Shown here in pieces: positions 1 through 5,769 of a stretch of DNA of 6,032 bases; positions within the stretch are counted from its first letter, which is position 1, and each line of letters begins with the position of its first letter. Below the pieces are notes generated by a model. The model was not told the origin of the DNA. It did not search any database and saw nothing but the letters and a program-made list of their open reading frames with translations. Where the stretch lies: assembly GCA_002378605.1 (NCBI GenBank), contig DFSK01000106.1, positions 1-6,032 of the forward strand, given 5' to 3'. The position numbers and the translations under genes are program-made. The stretch is from Alphaproteobacteria bacterium UBA3439. GTDB lineage: Bacteria > Pseudomonadota > Alphaproteobacteria > Puniceispirillales > Puniceispirillaceae.

Positions 1-643
1 TCCGATCAAGAATGCGGTTGATGTCCAATTTGGAGGCGAGGGTGAAGATATTGCCGAAACGCAGAATTTTCTTGGCAAGGCATTTGGCATTTCACTGTTG
101 TTAATGGTGATCGTGTTGATGGTCCAGTTTAATTCTGGCTGGCAGGCGATTGTCACAATGTCGGCAATCATCTTATCGACAGGCGGGGTATTTTTGGGGC
201 TGTGGATTAGTGGCCGTCCCTTTGGCATTGTCATGTCGGGGCTTGGCGTGATTGCGCTTGCCGGTATTGTGGTGAATAATAATATCGTGCTGATCGACAC
301 GTTTAACGAATATCGCAAACGCGGCTATTCGCCTGCTGAATCGGCGTTCCGGTCAGGGTTGGTTCGATTTCGGCCGGTTATCTTGACCGCGATTACGACA
401 ATCCTTGGTTTGATTCCGATGGTGTTCGAAATGACCATTATTCTGATTGATCGGGAAATTCTGATTGGCGCGCCATCATCACAATGGTGGACACAGCTAT
501 CAAGCACGATTGCTGGCGGCCTGACCTTTGCCACTATGTTAACATTGGTAGCAACGCCGGCAATGCTTGTTCTTGGGGCAAAGGTACCAGTGCTGCTTGG
601 CAGTGGCGCGCGCTTTTTCCGGCGCCAGCCTAAATCGGCATAA
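1..643 (+). CDS. RND-family multidrug efflux permease, C-terminal part (5' end outside window)
   Basis: This is the C-terminal 213 residues of a resistance-nodulation-division permease, the proton-driven inner-membrane pump subunit that works with a periplasmic adaptor and an outer-membrane channel. The frame is open from base 2, so the true start lies upstream. Residue positions here count from the window edge. The stretch begins with the end of a periplasmic loop (FGGEGEDIAET, residues 10-20). Hydrophobic segments follow at about 28-44, 48-69, 74-97, 126-141 and 167-191, which fits TM8-TM12 of AcrB-like pumps. The segment FGIVMSGLGVIALAGIVVNN (74-93), followed by NIVLID, and the TAITTILGLIPM block (129-140) are highly typical of the HAE1/AcrB group. 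The protein ends in a short basic tail (FFRRQPKSA). No adaptor gene is visible, and it would be expected to the left. The substrate cannot be inferred from this fragment. The gene converges on the amidase gene. Confidence 0.95.
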   Translation, partial: PIKNAVDVQFGGEGEDIAETQNFLGKAFGISLLLMVIVLMVQFNSGWQAIVTMSAIILSTGGVFLGLWISGRPFGIVMSGLGVIALAGIVVNNNIVLIDTFNEYRKRGYSPAESAFRSGLVRFRPVILTAITTILGLIPMVFEMTIILIDREILIGAPSSQWWTQLSSTIAGGLTFATMLTLVATPAMLVLGAKVPVLLGSGARFFRRQPKSA

Positions 644-650
644 ATCTATC

Positions 651-665
651 CTAGATGTGATCTAG
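651..665. terminator. Small palindrome between convergent genes, possible weak bidirectional terminator
   Basis: A perfect inverted repeat, CTAGAT-GTG-ATCTAG, has 6-bp arms and a 3-base loop. It lies in the 18-bp gap between the convergent RND permease and amidase genes and covers the amidase stop codon (TAG on the minus strand, 662-664). It is short and AT-rich and has no U-tract on either side, so it is at best a weak terminator and may be chance. Confidence 0.25.
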
Positions 666-2023
666 CCGCGGATGATCGCCTCGCTTGCGGCGGCAATCGC
701 CAACAGCCTGCGATCATGCTGGCGTGATCCGATAAGCGAAACGCCAACAGGGCCAGTACCCGCCGCATGGCAGGGAATGGTAATTGTTGGCCGGTCAAGA
801 TAGTTGGAGATTGCCGTATTGCGAAGGCATTTGGCATTTTGTGTGGTTTTGGCTTGGATATCGCCAAGCGATGACAAGGCTGGTGGCAGCGCCGGTGATG
901 TTGGCAAGATAAGCGCGTCATAGCCACGAACAGCAGTCTGCACAGCTGCCCATACTCGTTTGCGCGTTTCGATCATCTCGATATATTCGCTTGCCAGAAT
1001 ATCCTTGCCGCCTTGAAGACGAAAGGCAATCAGCGGGTCATATTGGTTGCCCTTGCCCGCTTCAAGATATGATTGATGAAGATGATAAGCCTCGGCAGCA
1101 ACAATGCTTTTGACGTTGTTGCTTGGGCGCAAGGCCTCGATTTCGGCTAGGGTGATATCGCTAATATCAGCCCCCGCAGCAGATAACCGATCAATAGCCG
1201 CGGCAAAGCTGCTGGCGACATGCGGATCAAGATCGTCGAATAGATACCCTTTTGGGAGGGCAAGCCGCAATCCTTTTACCGCGAAGGCGGCTTCGTCTTC
1301 GCCCGATCCGCCAGCCATTAAACTATCTAAAATGGCGCAGCAAGATACCGTATTGGCCATTGGGCCCGCCGCGTCAAAAGACCGTGATAGCGGAAAAATA
1401 CCATCTGATGGCATGCGTGTTGTTGTTGGTTTCAGGCCGACAATGCCGCAAAAGGCGGCTGGGGCGCGGGTTGATCCGCCAGTATCTGATCCAATCGTTG
1501 CCGGCGTCATGCCGTCGCTGATCGAAACAGCGCTTCCAGATGATGATCCGCCAGCCACACGGCCATTGGTGACGTTATTCGGATCGCGTTCAAAAGGGCA
1601 ACGCGCATCACCATAATGGGCGTTGGTGCCAAGGCCGGAAAAGGCAAATTCGGTCATATTGGTGCGGCCAATCACGATGAATCCGGCGGCTTTCAATCGG
1701 GCAAGAACCGTTGCGTCGCGGCTTGCCGGTGCGGCATCTTGCAAAATCTTTGATCCGGCGCGGGTAACAATGCCAGCCTCGTCAAACAGGTCTTTGATCG
1801 ACAGGGGAATGCCAGCAAAGGCCGGAAGGCTCCATCCCTGTTTGCGGGCATGATCAACGGCATCGGCCTCATTGCGGGCACGGTCGTGATAGACCTCGAT
1901 AAAGCTGCGTTGGCCCTCGCCATTGGGGTCATCAATCGCGGCCAAACAATCTTCGACAAGGGCGCGGGCGCCATGTGAACCGGTTTGAAGCTGGGCGGCA
2001 AGGTCTCTTAAGGAATAGGACAT
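662..2023 (-). CDS. Amidase signature family hydrolase (GatA/AtzF-like), stand-alone
   Basis: This is a 453-residue member of the amidase signature family, cytoplasmic serine hydrolases that cleave C-N bonds of amides. The Ser-cisSer-Lys triad can be read directly. Lys77 lies in GIPLSIKDLFDEAG, the cis-Ser160 in AGGSSSGSA, and the nucleophile Ser184 in GSDTGGSTRAPAAFCG. The 24-residue spacing between the two serines matches FAAH and malonamidase E2. The following block, IVGLKPTTTRMPSDGIFPLS then RSFDAAGPMA, is also typical. Length is normal for single-domain amidases. It is probably not the GatA subunit of the tRNA amidotransferase, since gatC and gatB are not adjacent and the fold core is shorter, though homology alone cannot exclude that. 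The start at 2023 gives the normal N-terminus (MSYSLRDLAAQL), but no clear Shine-Dalgarno sequence precedes it. No signal peptide is seen. The gene is divergent from the formaldehyde dehydrogenase gene. The substrate is unknown. Confidence 0.93.
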   Translation of the reverse strand: MSYSLRDLAAQLQTGSHGARALVEDCLAAIDDPNGEGQRSFIEVYHDRARNEADAVDHARKQGWSLPAFAGIPLSIKDLFDEAGIVTRAGSKILQDAAPASRDATVLARLKAAGFIVIGRTNMTEFAFSGLGTNAHYGDARCPFERDPNNVTNGRVAGGSSSGSAVSISDGMTPATIGSDTGGSTRAPAAFCGIVGLKPTTTRMPSDGIFPLSRSFDAAGPMANTVSCCAILDSLMAGGSGEDEAAFAVKGLRLALPKGYLFDDLDPHVASSFAAAIDRLSAAGADISDITLAEIEALRPSNNVKSIVAAEAYHLHQSYLEAGKGNQYDPLIAFRLQGGKDILASEYIEMIETRKRVWAAVQTAVRGYDALILPTSPALPPALSSLGDIQAKTTQNAKCLRNTAISNYLDRPTITIPCHAAGTGPVGVSLIGSRQHDRRLLAIAAASEAIIRG

Positions 2024-2151
2024 GACAAATGATGGCTTTGCTGAAGGTGAAAATCACGCGGTTTCTTGCGCGGGTGGGACTTTGTGAATCGCACTTGAAT
2101 TTAGCAAGTCTATTATGCCATCGTTTTGCGAGGCAAGATGTAAAATCAAAC

Positions 2152-2166
2152 AGGCCAATTTGGCCT
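2152..2166. repeat. Palindrome AGGCCAA-T-TTGGCCT, candidate operator or leader hairpin
   Basis: A perfect inverted repeat with 7-bp arms (2152-2158 and 2160-2166) around a single central base. It ends two bases before the ribosome binding site of the formaldehyde dehydrogenase gene. As DNA it has the symmetry of a dimeric repressor site. As RNA it could only form with a few central bases unpaired. Its position suits control of transcription or of ribosome access. No binding family is recognised. Confidence 0.4.
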
Positions 2167-2168
2167 CT

Positions 2169-2175
2169 AAGGGGG
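2169..2175 (+). promoter_or_regulatory. Ribosome binding site that decides the formaldehyde dehydrogenase start
   Basis: The purine run AAGGGGG lies 6 bases before the ATG at 2182 and 3 bases before the adjacent ATG at 2179. The first spacing is near the optimum. Together with the family N-terminus (MK-R-A-A-V-A), this favours 2182 over 2179 and over the far upstream ATG at 2029. Confidence 0.7.
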
Positions 2176-2181
2176 ATTATG

Positions 2182-3291
2182 ATGAAAACACGCGCAGCAG
2201 TTGCGGTGGCAGCAGGTCAGCCGCTAGAAATTATGGAAGTTGATCTTGATGGGCCACGACAAGGTGAAGTGCTTGTTGAAATCATGGCAACTGGCATTTG
2301 TCATACGGATGAATTCACCCTGTCAGGGGCTGATCCTGAAGGCATGTTTCCGGCCATTCTAGGCCATGAAGGGGCAGGGATTGTTCGTGAGATTGGCGCT
2401 GGTGTTACCAGTGTTGCGGTTGGTGATCATGTGATCCCGCTTTATACGCCTGAATGCCGCGAATGTGATTACTGCCTTCATCCGAAAACCAATCTTTGTC
2501 AGGCCATCCGCAGTACACAAGGCCAAGGGGTTATGCCCGATGGCACCAGCCGCTTTTCGCTGAAGGGCAAACCGATCCTGCATTATATGGGAACATCGAC
2601 CTTTTCAAATTTTACCGTTCTGCCGGAAATTGCGCTTGCCAAGGTGAACAAGGCCGCCCCGTTTGACAAGATTTGCTATATCGGCTGCGGCGTTACAACG
2701 GGTATTGGCGCGGTAATCAATACGGCCAAGGCTGAATTGGGCTGCGTTGCGGTGGTGTTTGGGCTTGGCGGCATCGGGCTGAATGTGATCCAGGGGCTTC
2801 GCATGATTGGCGCACGGATGATCGTTGGCGTTGATATGAATGACAGCAAGAAAGCCTGGGGCGAAAAATTTGGCATGACGCATTTTGTCAATCCGTCAAA
2901 GGTCAAAGGCGATCTTGTCGGCCATCTTGTCGAATTGACCGGTGGCGGTGCTGATTATTCATTTGAATGTATCGGCAATGTCGAGGTTATGCGTCAGGCG
3001 CTTGAATGCGCGCATAAAGGATGGGGCGAATCCATCATCATTGGTGTTGCTGGCGCTGGTCAGGAAATCAGCACCCGCCCGTTCCAGCTTGTGACTGGTC
3101 GAAGCTGGCGTGGCACGGCCTTTGGCGGTGCGCGTGGCCGCACTGATGTGCCGAAAATCGTTGATTGGTATATGGATGGCAAGATTGATATTGACCCGAT
3201 GATCACGCACACGCTGTCGCTTGATGAAATCAATAAGGGATTTGATCTAATGCATGCTGGTGAATCAATCCGCTCGGTTGTGGTGTATTAA
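2182..3291 (+). CDS. frmA: Class III alcohol dehydrogenase / S-(hydroxymethyl)glutathione dehydrogenase
   Basis: This is the glutathione-dependent formaldehyde dehydrogenase (also named adhC or adhI). It oxidises S-hydroxymethylglutathione, formed from formaldehyde and glutathione, to S-formylglutathione with NAD+; the family also reduces S-nitrosoglutathione. With the start at 2182 it has 369 residues, the same length as E. coli FrmA. Catalytic zinc ligands are Cys40 (TGICHTDEF), His62 (GHEGAG) and Cys169 (GCGVTTGIGA). Structural zinc ligands are Cys92, Cys95, Cys98 and Cys106. The NAD-binding fold carries GLGGIG at 194-199 and Asp218 in GVDMN. Class III hallmarks are DPEG (51-54), QGVMPDGTSRFS and the STRPFQLVTGR block. 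From memory, the C-terminal half (RGRTDVPKIVDWYMDGKIDI) is closest in style to Rhodobacter AdhI. The usual partner, S-formylglutathione hydrolase (frmB/fghA), is not next to it, and no frmR-like regulator is seen. No frameshift or missing residue is evident. Confidence 0.96.
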   Translation: MKTRAAVAVAAGQPLEIMEVDLDGPRQGEVLVEIMATGICHTDEFTLSGADPEGMFPAILGHEGAGIVREIGAGVTSVAVGDHVIPLYTPECRECDYCLHPKTNLCQAIRSTQGQGVMPDGTSRFSLKGKPILHYMGTSTFSNFTVLPEIALAKVNKAAPFDKICYIGCGVTTGIGAVINTAKAELGCVAVVFGLGGIGLNVIQGLRMIGARMIVGVDMNDSKKAWGEKFGMTHFVNPSKVKGDLVGHLVELTGGGADYSFECIGNVEVMRQALECAHKGWGESIIIGVAGAGQEISTRPFQLVTGRSWRGTAFGGARGRTDVPKIVDWYMDGKIDIDPMITHTLSLDEINKGFDLMHAGESIRSVVVY

Positions 3292-3292
3292 T

Positions 3293-3340
3293 GAACAAAG
3301 GCGCGGCCATTTGACAGGGGCCAAAATAGCGCCCTTGTTC
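3293..3340 (+). terminator. Long imperfect stem-loop after frmA; possible terminator or attenuator
   Basis: Two 12-base arms, GAACAAAGGCGC (3293-3304) and GCGCCCTTGTTC (3329-3340), pair with a single A-C mismatch. Inside, GGCC at 3305-3308 can pair with GGCC at 3319-3322, leaving a 10-base loop and an AAAATA bulge (3323-3328). It begins two bases after the frmA stop codon. A short T run (3351-3355) lies 10 bases beyond the stem, too far for a textbook intrinsic terminator. It may be a partial terminator, an mRNA-stabilising 3' structure, or an attenuator for the genes downstream. The arms are far better matched than expected by chance in a 118-bp gap. Confidence 0.5.
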
Positions 3341-3400
3341 GGAAATTTGCTTTTTGAAAACATTTATGCCCCCTTGAGGTGGCGTGCATATCGAGACAGT

Positions 3401-3405
3401 GGAGG
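3401..3405 (+). promoter_or_regulatory. Ribosome binding site that decides the M24 hydrolase start
   Basis: GGAGG ends 4 bases before the ATG at 3410. The frame stays open upstream to an ATG at 3254, but that start would overlap the end of frmA by 38 bp and add 52 residues without family likeness. The strong purine motif and the DoeA-like N-terminus support 3410. Confidence 0.75.
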
Positions 3406-3409
3406 CATT

Positions 3410-4585
3410 ATGGCACCAGCATTTTCGAAGGCCGAATATGACGACCGGTTGCGTCGTGTGCGTGATGTGATGCGTGATCGCGGTCTTGACGCGGTTATTA
3501 TTGGTGACCCGTCAAATATAAATTGGCTATGTGGTTATGACGCTTGGTCTTTTTACACGCCGCAGATGATGCTTGTCGATCTTGATCACGGCCCGTTCTG
3601 GATGGGGCGCGAGATGGATGCCGGTGCCGCCCGCTTTACCAGCTATCTAACGGCTGATCAAATCATCCCCTATCCCGAAACATTGGTTCAACGCCCTGAT
3701 ACGCATCCGGCGGTATTTCTGGCCGACTGGATGGCAAAGGCAGGTTTTGCCAATGCAAAGATTGGCTATGAAAGCGATGTTTATTATTTATCGCCGCGTG
3801 CGCTTGCCGGTTTGCAAGACGGTATGCCAAAGGCGGTTTGGGTTGATGCTGATCTGCTGGTCAATTGGGTTCGGCTTGTCAAAAGTGATGCCGAAATTGC
3901 TGTTATGCGCGAGGCGGCGCGCATTGCCGAAATCGCGATGCAAACCGCATGGGATGGCGCGCGCCCCGGTGTGCGGCAATGCGATCTGATGGCTGATGTG
4001 ATTGCGGCGCAAATTCGCGGCACTCCCGAATTTGGCGGAGACCAGACAGCAATCCACCCGCTGATATTGGCTGGTGAGGCGGCATCGACCGCGCACCCGC
4101 TTTGGAATGATCATGTTCTTGAAGATGGGCAAACAGTGGCTTTTGAACTTGGCGGTTGCCGTAAACGTTATAATGTTGGGCTGGCGCGAACCGTGCATCT
4201 TGGCACGCCATCACATCAGCTTCAAGAAACGGCAAAGGCGGTTGAAGAAGGTATGAATGCCGTGATGGCGGCTTTGCGGGCTGATGTATTTGCTGGTGAT
4301 GTTCATGCGGCATGGCAAAAGGTGCTTGACCGTTATGGGCTGGAAAAGAAAAGTCGCATCGGCTATTCGATTGGCGCTGCCTATGCGCCTGATTGGGGTG
4401 AACATACGCTTAGTTTCCGGCCAAATGAAAAAGTGCCAGTTCCCGAAAATGCCGTTGTTCATATCATTCTTGGCATGTGGATGGATGGATGGGGAATGGA
4501 GCTTAGCGAGACCTTGCATGTGACGAAAACCGGCTGTGACAAGCTGGCAGATTTTCCGCAGCATGTTCATCTGGTGCAGCGATGA
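3410..4585 (+). CDS. doeA: M24-family (creatinase/prolidase fold) hydrolase, ectoine hydrolase DoeA/EutD-like
   Basis: This 391-residue cytoplasmic protein has a creatinase-type N-terminal domain (about 1-155) and a pita-bread catalytic domain (about 158-391). It resembles ectoine hydrolase DoeA/EutD (about 400 residues), which opens ectoine to N-acetyl-2,4-diaminobutyrate. Shared-looking blocks are DPSNINWLCGYDAWSFY (33-49), LVNWVRLVKS (150-159), RPGVRQCDL (185-193), FELGGCRKRY (245-254) and DWGEHTLSFRP (328-338). The metal site of M24 aminopeptidases appears lost. Glu246 stands where the first Asp would be, Gly257 replaces the second Asp, and Tyr319 (GYSIG) the His. The late Glu positions are also changed (around 354 and 366). 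Creatinase and DoeA are likewise metal-independent. The gene overlaps the downstream deacetylase by four bases (ATGA). Alternatives are another creatinase-like amidinohydrolase or a dipeptidase-like enzyme. The M24 fold is certain; the ectoine substrate is an inference. Confidence 0.8.
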   Translation: MAPAFSKAEYDDRLRRVRDVMRDRGLDAVIIGDPSNINWLCGYDAWSFYTPQMMLVDLDHGPFWMGREMDAGAARFTSYLTADQIIPYPETLVQRPDTHPAVFLADWMAKAGFANAKIGYESDVYYLSPRALAGLQDGMPKAVWVDADLLVNWVRLVKSDAEIAVMREAARIAEIAMQTAWDGARPGVRQCDLMADVIAAQIRGTPEFGGDQTAIHPLILAGEAASTAHPLWNDHVLEDGQTVAFELGGCRKRYNVGLARTVHLGTPSHQLQETAKAVEEGMNAVMAALRADVFAGDVHAAWQKVLDRYGLEKKSRIGYSIGAAYAPDWGEHTLSFRPNEKVPVPENAVVHIILGMWMDGWGMELSETLHVTKTGCDKLADFPQHVHLVQR

Positions 4586-5757
4586 GTGACCGGCTTGCCG
4601 CCGCTGAGGCGCTATTGGCCGATCTTGTTGGTTTTGCCTCACTAAGCGGCCAGCCAAATGGTGATATCGTCAATTACATCAAAACCTATCTTGAATCATG
4701 CGGGGTTATCGTGCATCTCGATTCGCATGAAGATGGGCAAAGATTCAATCTATTTGCCAGTATTGGCCCGCAAATTGATGGTGGTGTTTTATTGTCGGGT
4801 CATCTTGATGTCGTGCCCGCCAATCCAGCGGGTTGGTCGCGTGATCCGTTTGTTTTGCACAAACAGGATGGGCGGCTTTACGGACGCGGCGCGGTCGATA
4901 TGAAAGGATTTCTAGCGATTGTGCTGGCGATGGTGCCAGCCTTTCAACAGGCGGCAAGCCAGCTTGTCCAGCCAATGTATCTTGCCTTTACCTTTGATGA
5001 AGAGGTGGGCAGTTTCGGCGCGGCGCAAATGCCTTCGATGCTGGACAGGCTTGGCGTCAAACCGGCGATTGCCGTGATTGGCGAGCCAACCGACATGAAA
5101 CCATTTATTGGCCATAAGGGCGGGTTAGAGCTGATTGCCGAAATTCGCGGAACGGCGGGTCATGCCTCTGATCCGCGTGGCACGGTAAATACGCTTTATT
5201 ACGCTGCACGGCTGATTAACCATCTTGAAAATAAGGCGCGATTATTGGCAAGTCAGCCAAGGCATGACACGCCGTTTGACCCGCCCTATACCACCATTTC
5301 GGTTGGCCATATCGAAGGCGGTGAAGCGCGAAATATCATTGCTGACCATTGCCGTTTTTTGTGGGAAATACGGCCGCTTCCAGAAGATGATCCCTATGCG
5401 ATTCTAGATGAAATCCAACAATTTGTTGCCAAAGAGCTATTGCCGGAAATGCAAAAAATTCATGCTGATGCTGGCATTGATCTGATTGTCGAATCATGGT
5501 GCCCGGGCATGCAGGCGCGCGCTGGTTCACCGGCGGCCAATCTGGTGGCGCGGCTTTGGACAAATGAAATGCCTGAGGTGGTGTCTTTTGGAACCGATGG
5601 TGGGCATTTTCAGGCGGCCGGGATTGAAACAATTGTGTTCGGGCCGGGCGGTATGGCGCAGATGCATCAACCTGACGAATTTATCGAAGTGACGGCGCTT
5701 GCTGACGGGCTGGGGTTTCTTGACCGGCTTTTGACGCATATGAAAGCGCCGCTTTAA
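4582..5757 (+). CDS. argE: M20-family deacetylase, acetylornithine deacetylase (ArgE)-like
   Basis: This 391-residue zinc hydrolase of the ArgE/DapE group removes the acetyl group from N-acetyl amino acids; ArgE acts on N2-acetylornithine. All di-zinc site residues are visible: His74 and Asp76 (SGHLDVVP), Asp106 (YGRGAVDMKG), catalytic base Glu140 and ligand Glu141 (FDEEVGS), Glu168 (VIGEPT) and His362 (MHQPDEFI). The dimerisation domain (about 177-290) carries His194 (GTAGHASDP), the GGEARNIIAD stretch and WEIRPLP. The start codon lies inside the stop of the M24 gene (ATGA) and no strong Shine-Dalgarno precedes it, which suggests translational coupling. Many alphaproteobacteria make ornithine by the ArgJ transacetylase and do not need ArgE. 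With this context, a catabolic role on the product of the M24 enzyme, such as N2-acetyl-2,4-diaminobutyrate, is plausible but unproven. Plain arginine biosynthesis remains possible. Confidence 0.88.
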   Translation: MSDRLAAAEALLADLVGFASLSGQPNGDIVNYIKTYLESCGVIVHLDSHEDGQRFNLFASIGPQIDGGVLLSGHLDVVPANPAGWSRDPFVLHKQDGRLYGRGAVDMKGFLAIVLAMVPAFQQAASQLVQPMYLAFTFDEEVGSFGAAQMPSMLDRLGVKPAIAVIGEPTDMKPFIGHKGGLELIAEIRGTAGHASDPRGTVNTLYYAARLINHLENKARLLASQPRHDTPFDPPYTTISVGHIEGGEARNIIADHCRFLWEIRPLPEDDPYAILDEIQQFVAKELLPEMQKIHADAGIDLIVESWCPGMQARAGSPAANLVARLWTNEMPEVVSFGTDGGHFQAAGIETIVFGPGGMAQMHQPDEFIEVTALADGLGFLDRLLTHMKAPL

Positions 5758-5758
5758 C

Positions 5759-5762
5759 AGGA
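5759..5762 (+). promoter_or_regulatory. Ribosome binding site of the EamA transporter gene
   Basis: AGGA lies two bases after the deacetylase stop codon and 7 bases before the ATG at 5770. It supports this start and a shared transcript with the two upstream genes. Confidence 0.5.
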
Positions 5763-5769
5763 ATCGCCA

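Larger units (their letters stand above)
2024..2181. promoter_or_regulatory. Divergent intergenic region between amidase and formaldehyde dehydrogenase genes
   Basis: These 158 bp must hold the start signals of both divergent genes, because each is the first gene of its strand here. A TATTAT box at 2111-2116 could be a -10 element for the plus-strand gene, but no good -35 sits at the right distance (TTGAAT at 2095-2100 is only 10 bases away). A small inverted repeat, ACTTG at 2093-2097 and CAAGT at 2105-2109, overlaps this part. The plus-strand reading frame is open back to 2029, but the extra N-terminal residues show no family similarity, so I treat the stretch as non-coding. No precise promoter can be defended. 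Confidence 0.5.

Noticed and set aside
1104..1616. Plus-strand open frame of 170 codons inside the amidase gene
   Set aside because: It is antisense to a gene with an intact catalytic triad, is low in complexity and matches no recognisable fold. It is a shadow frame.
662..2023. Amidase as GatA of the glutamyl-tRNA amidotransferase
   Set aside because: No gatC or gatB neighbour is present. Size and motif style fit stand-alone amidases better, and the family is too broad to assign the subunit from the triad alone.
2095..2116. TTGAAT and TATTAT as a sigma-70 promoter for frmA
   Set aside because: The spacer is only 10 bases, too short for a working -35/-10 pair. Only the TATTAT box is kept as a weak candidate.
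2029..2181. N-terminal extension of the formaldehyde dehydrogenase from the ATG at 2029
   Set aside because: The 51 extra residues have no family counterpart. The start at 2182 gives the exact usual length, the typical MKTRAAVAVA N-terminus and a good ribosome binding site.
3311..3316. Perfect TTGACA hexamer as a -35 box for the hydrolase operon
   Set aside because: No TATAAT-like hexamer lies 16 to 18 bases downstream, and the hexamer sits in the loop of the stem-loop. It may be chance.
3254..3409. N-terminal extension of the M24 hydrolase from the ATG at 3254
   Set aside because: It would overlap frmA by 38 bp, run through the stem-loop and ignore the GGAGG site just before 3410. The added residues do not look like the family.
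3788..4313. Overlapping minus-strand open frames of 136 codons inside the M24 gene
   Set aside because: They are antisense to conserved blocks of the M24 protein and show no domain motif. They are shadow frames.
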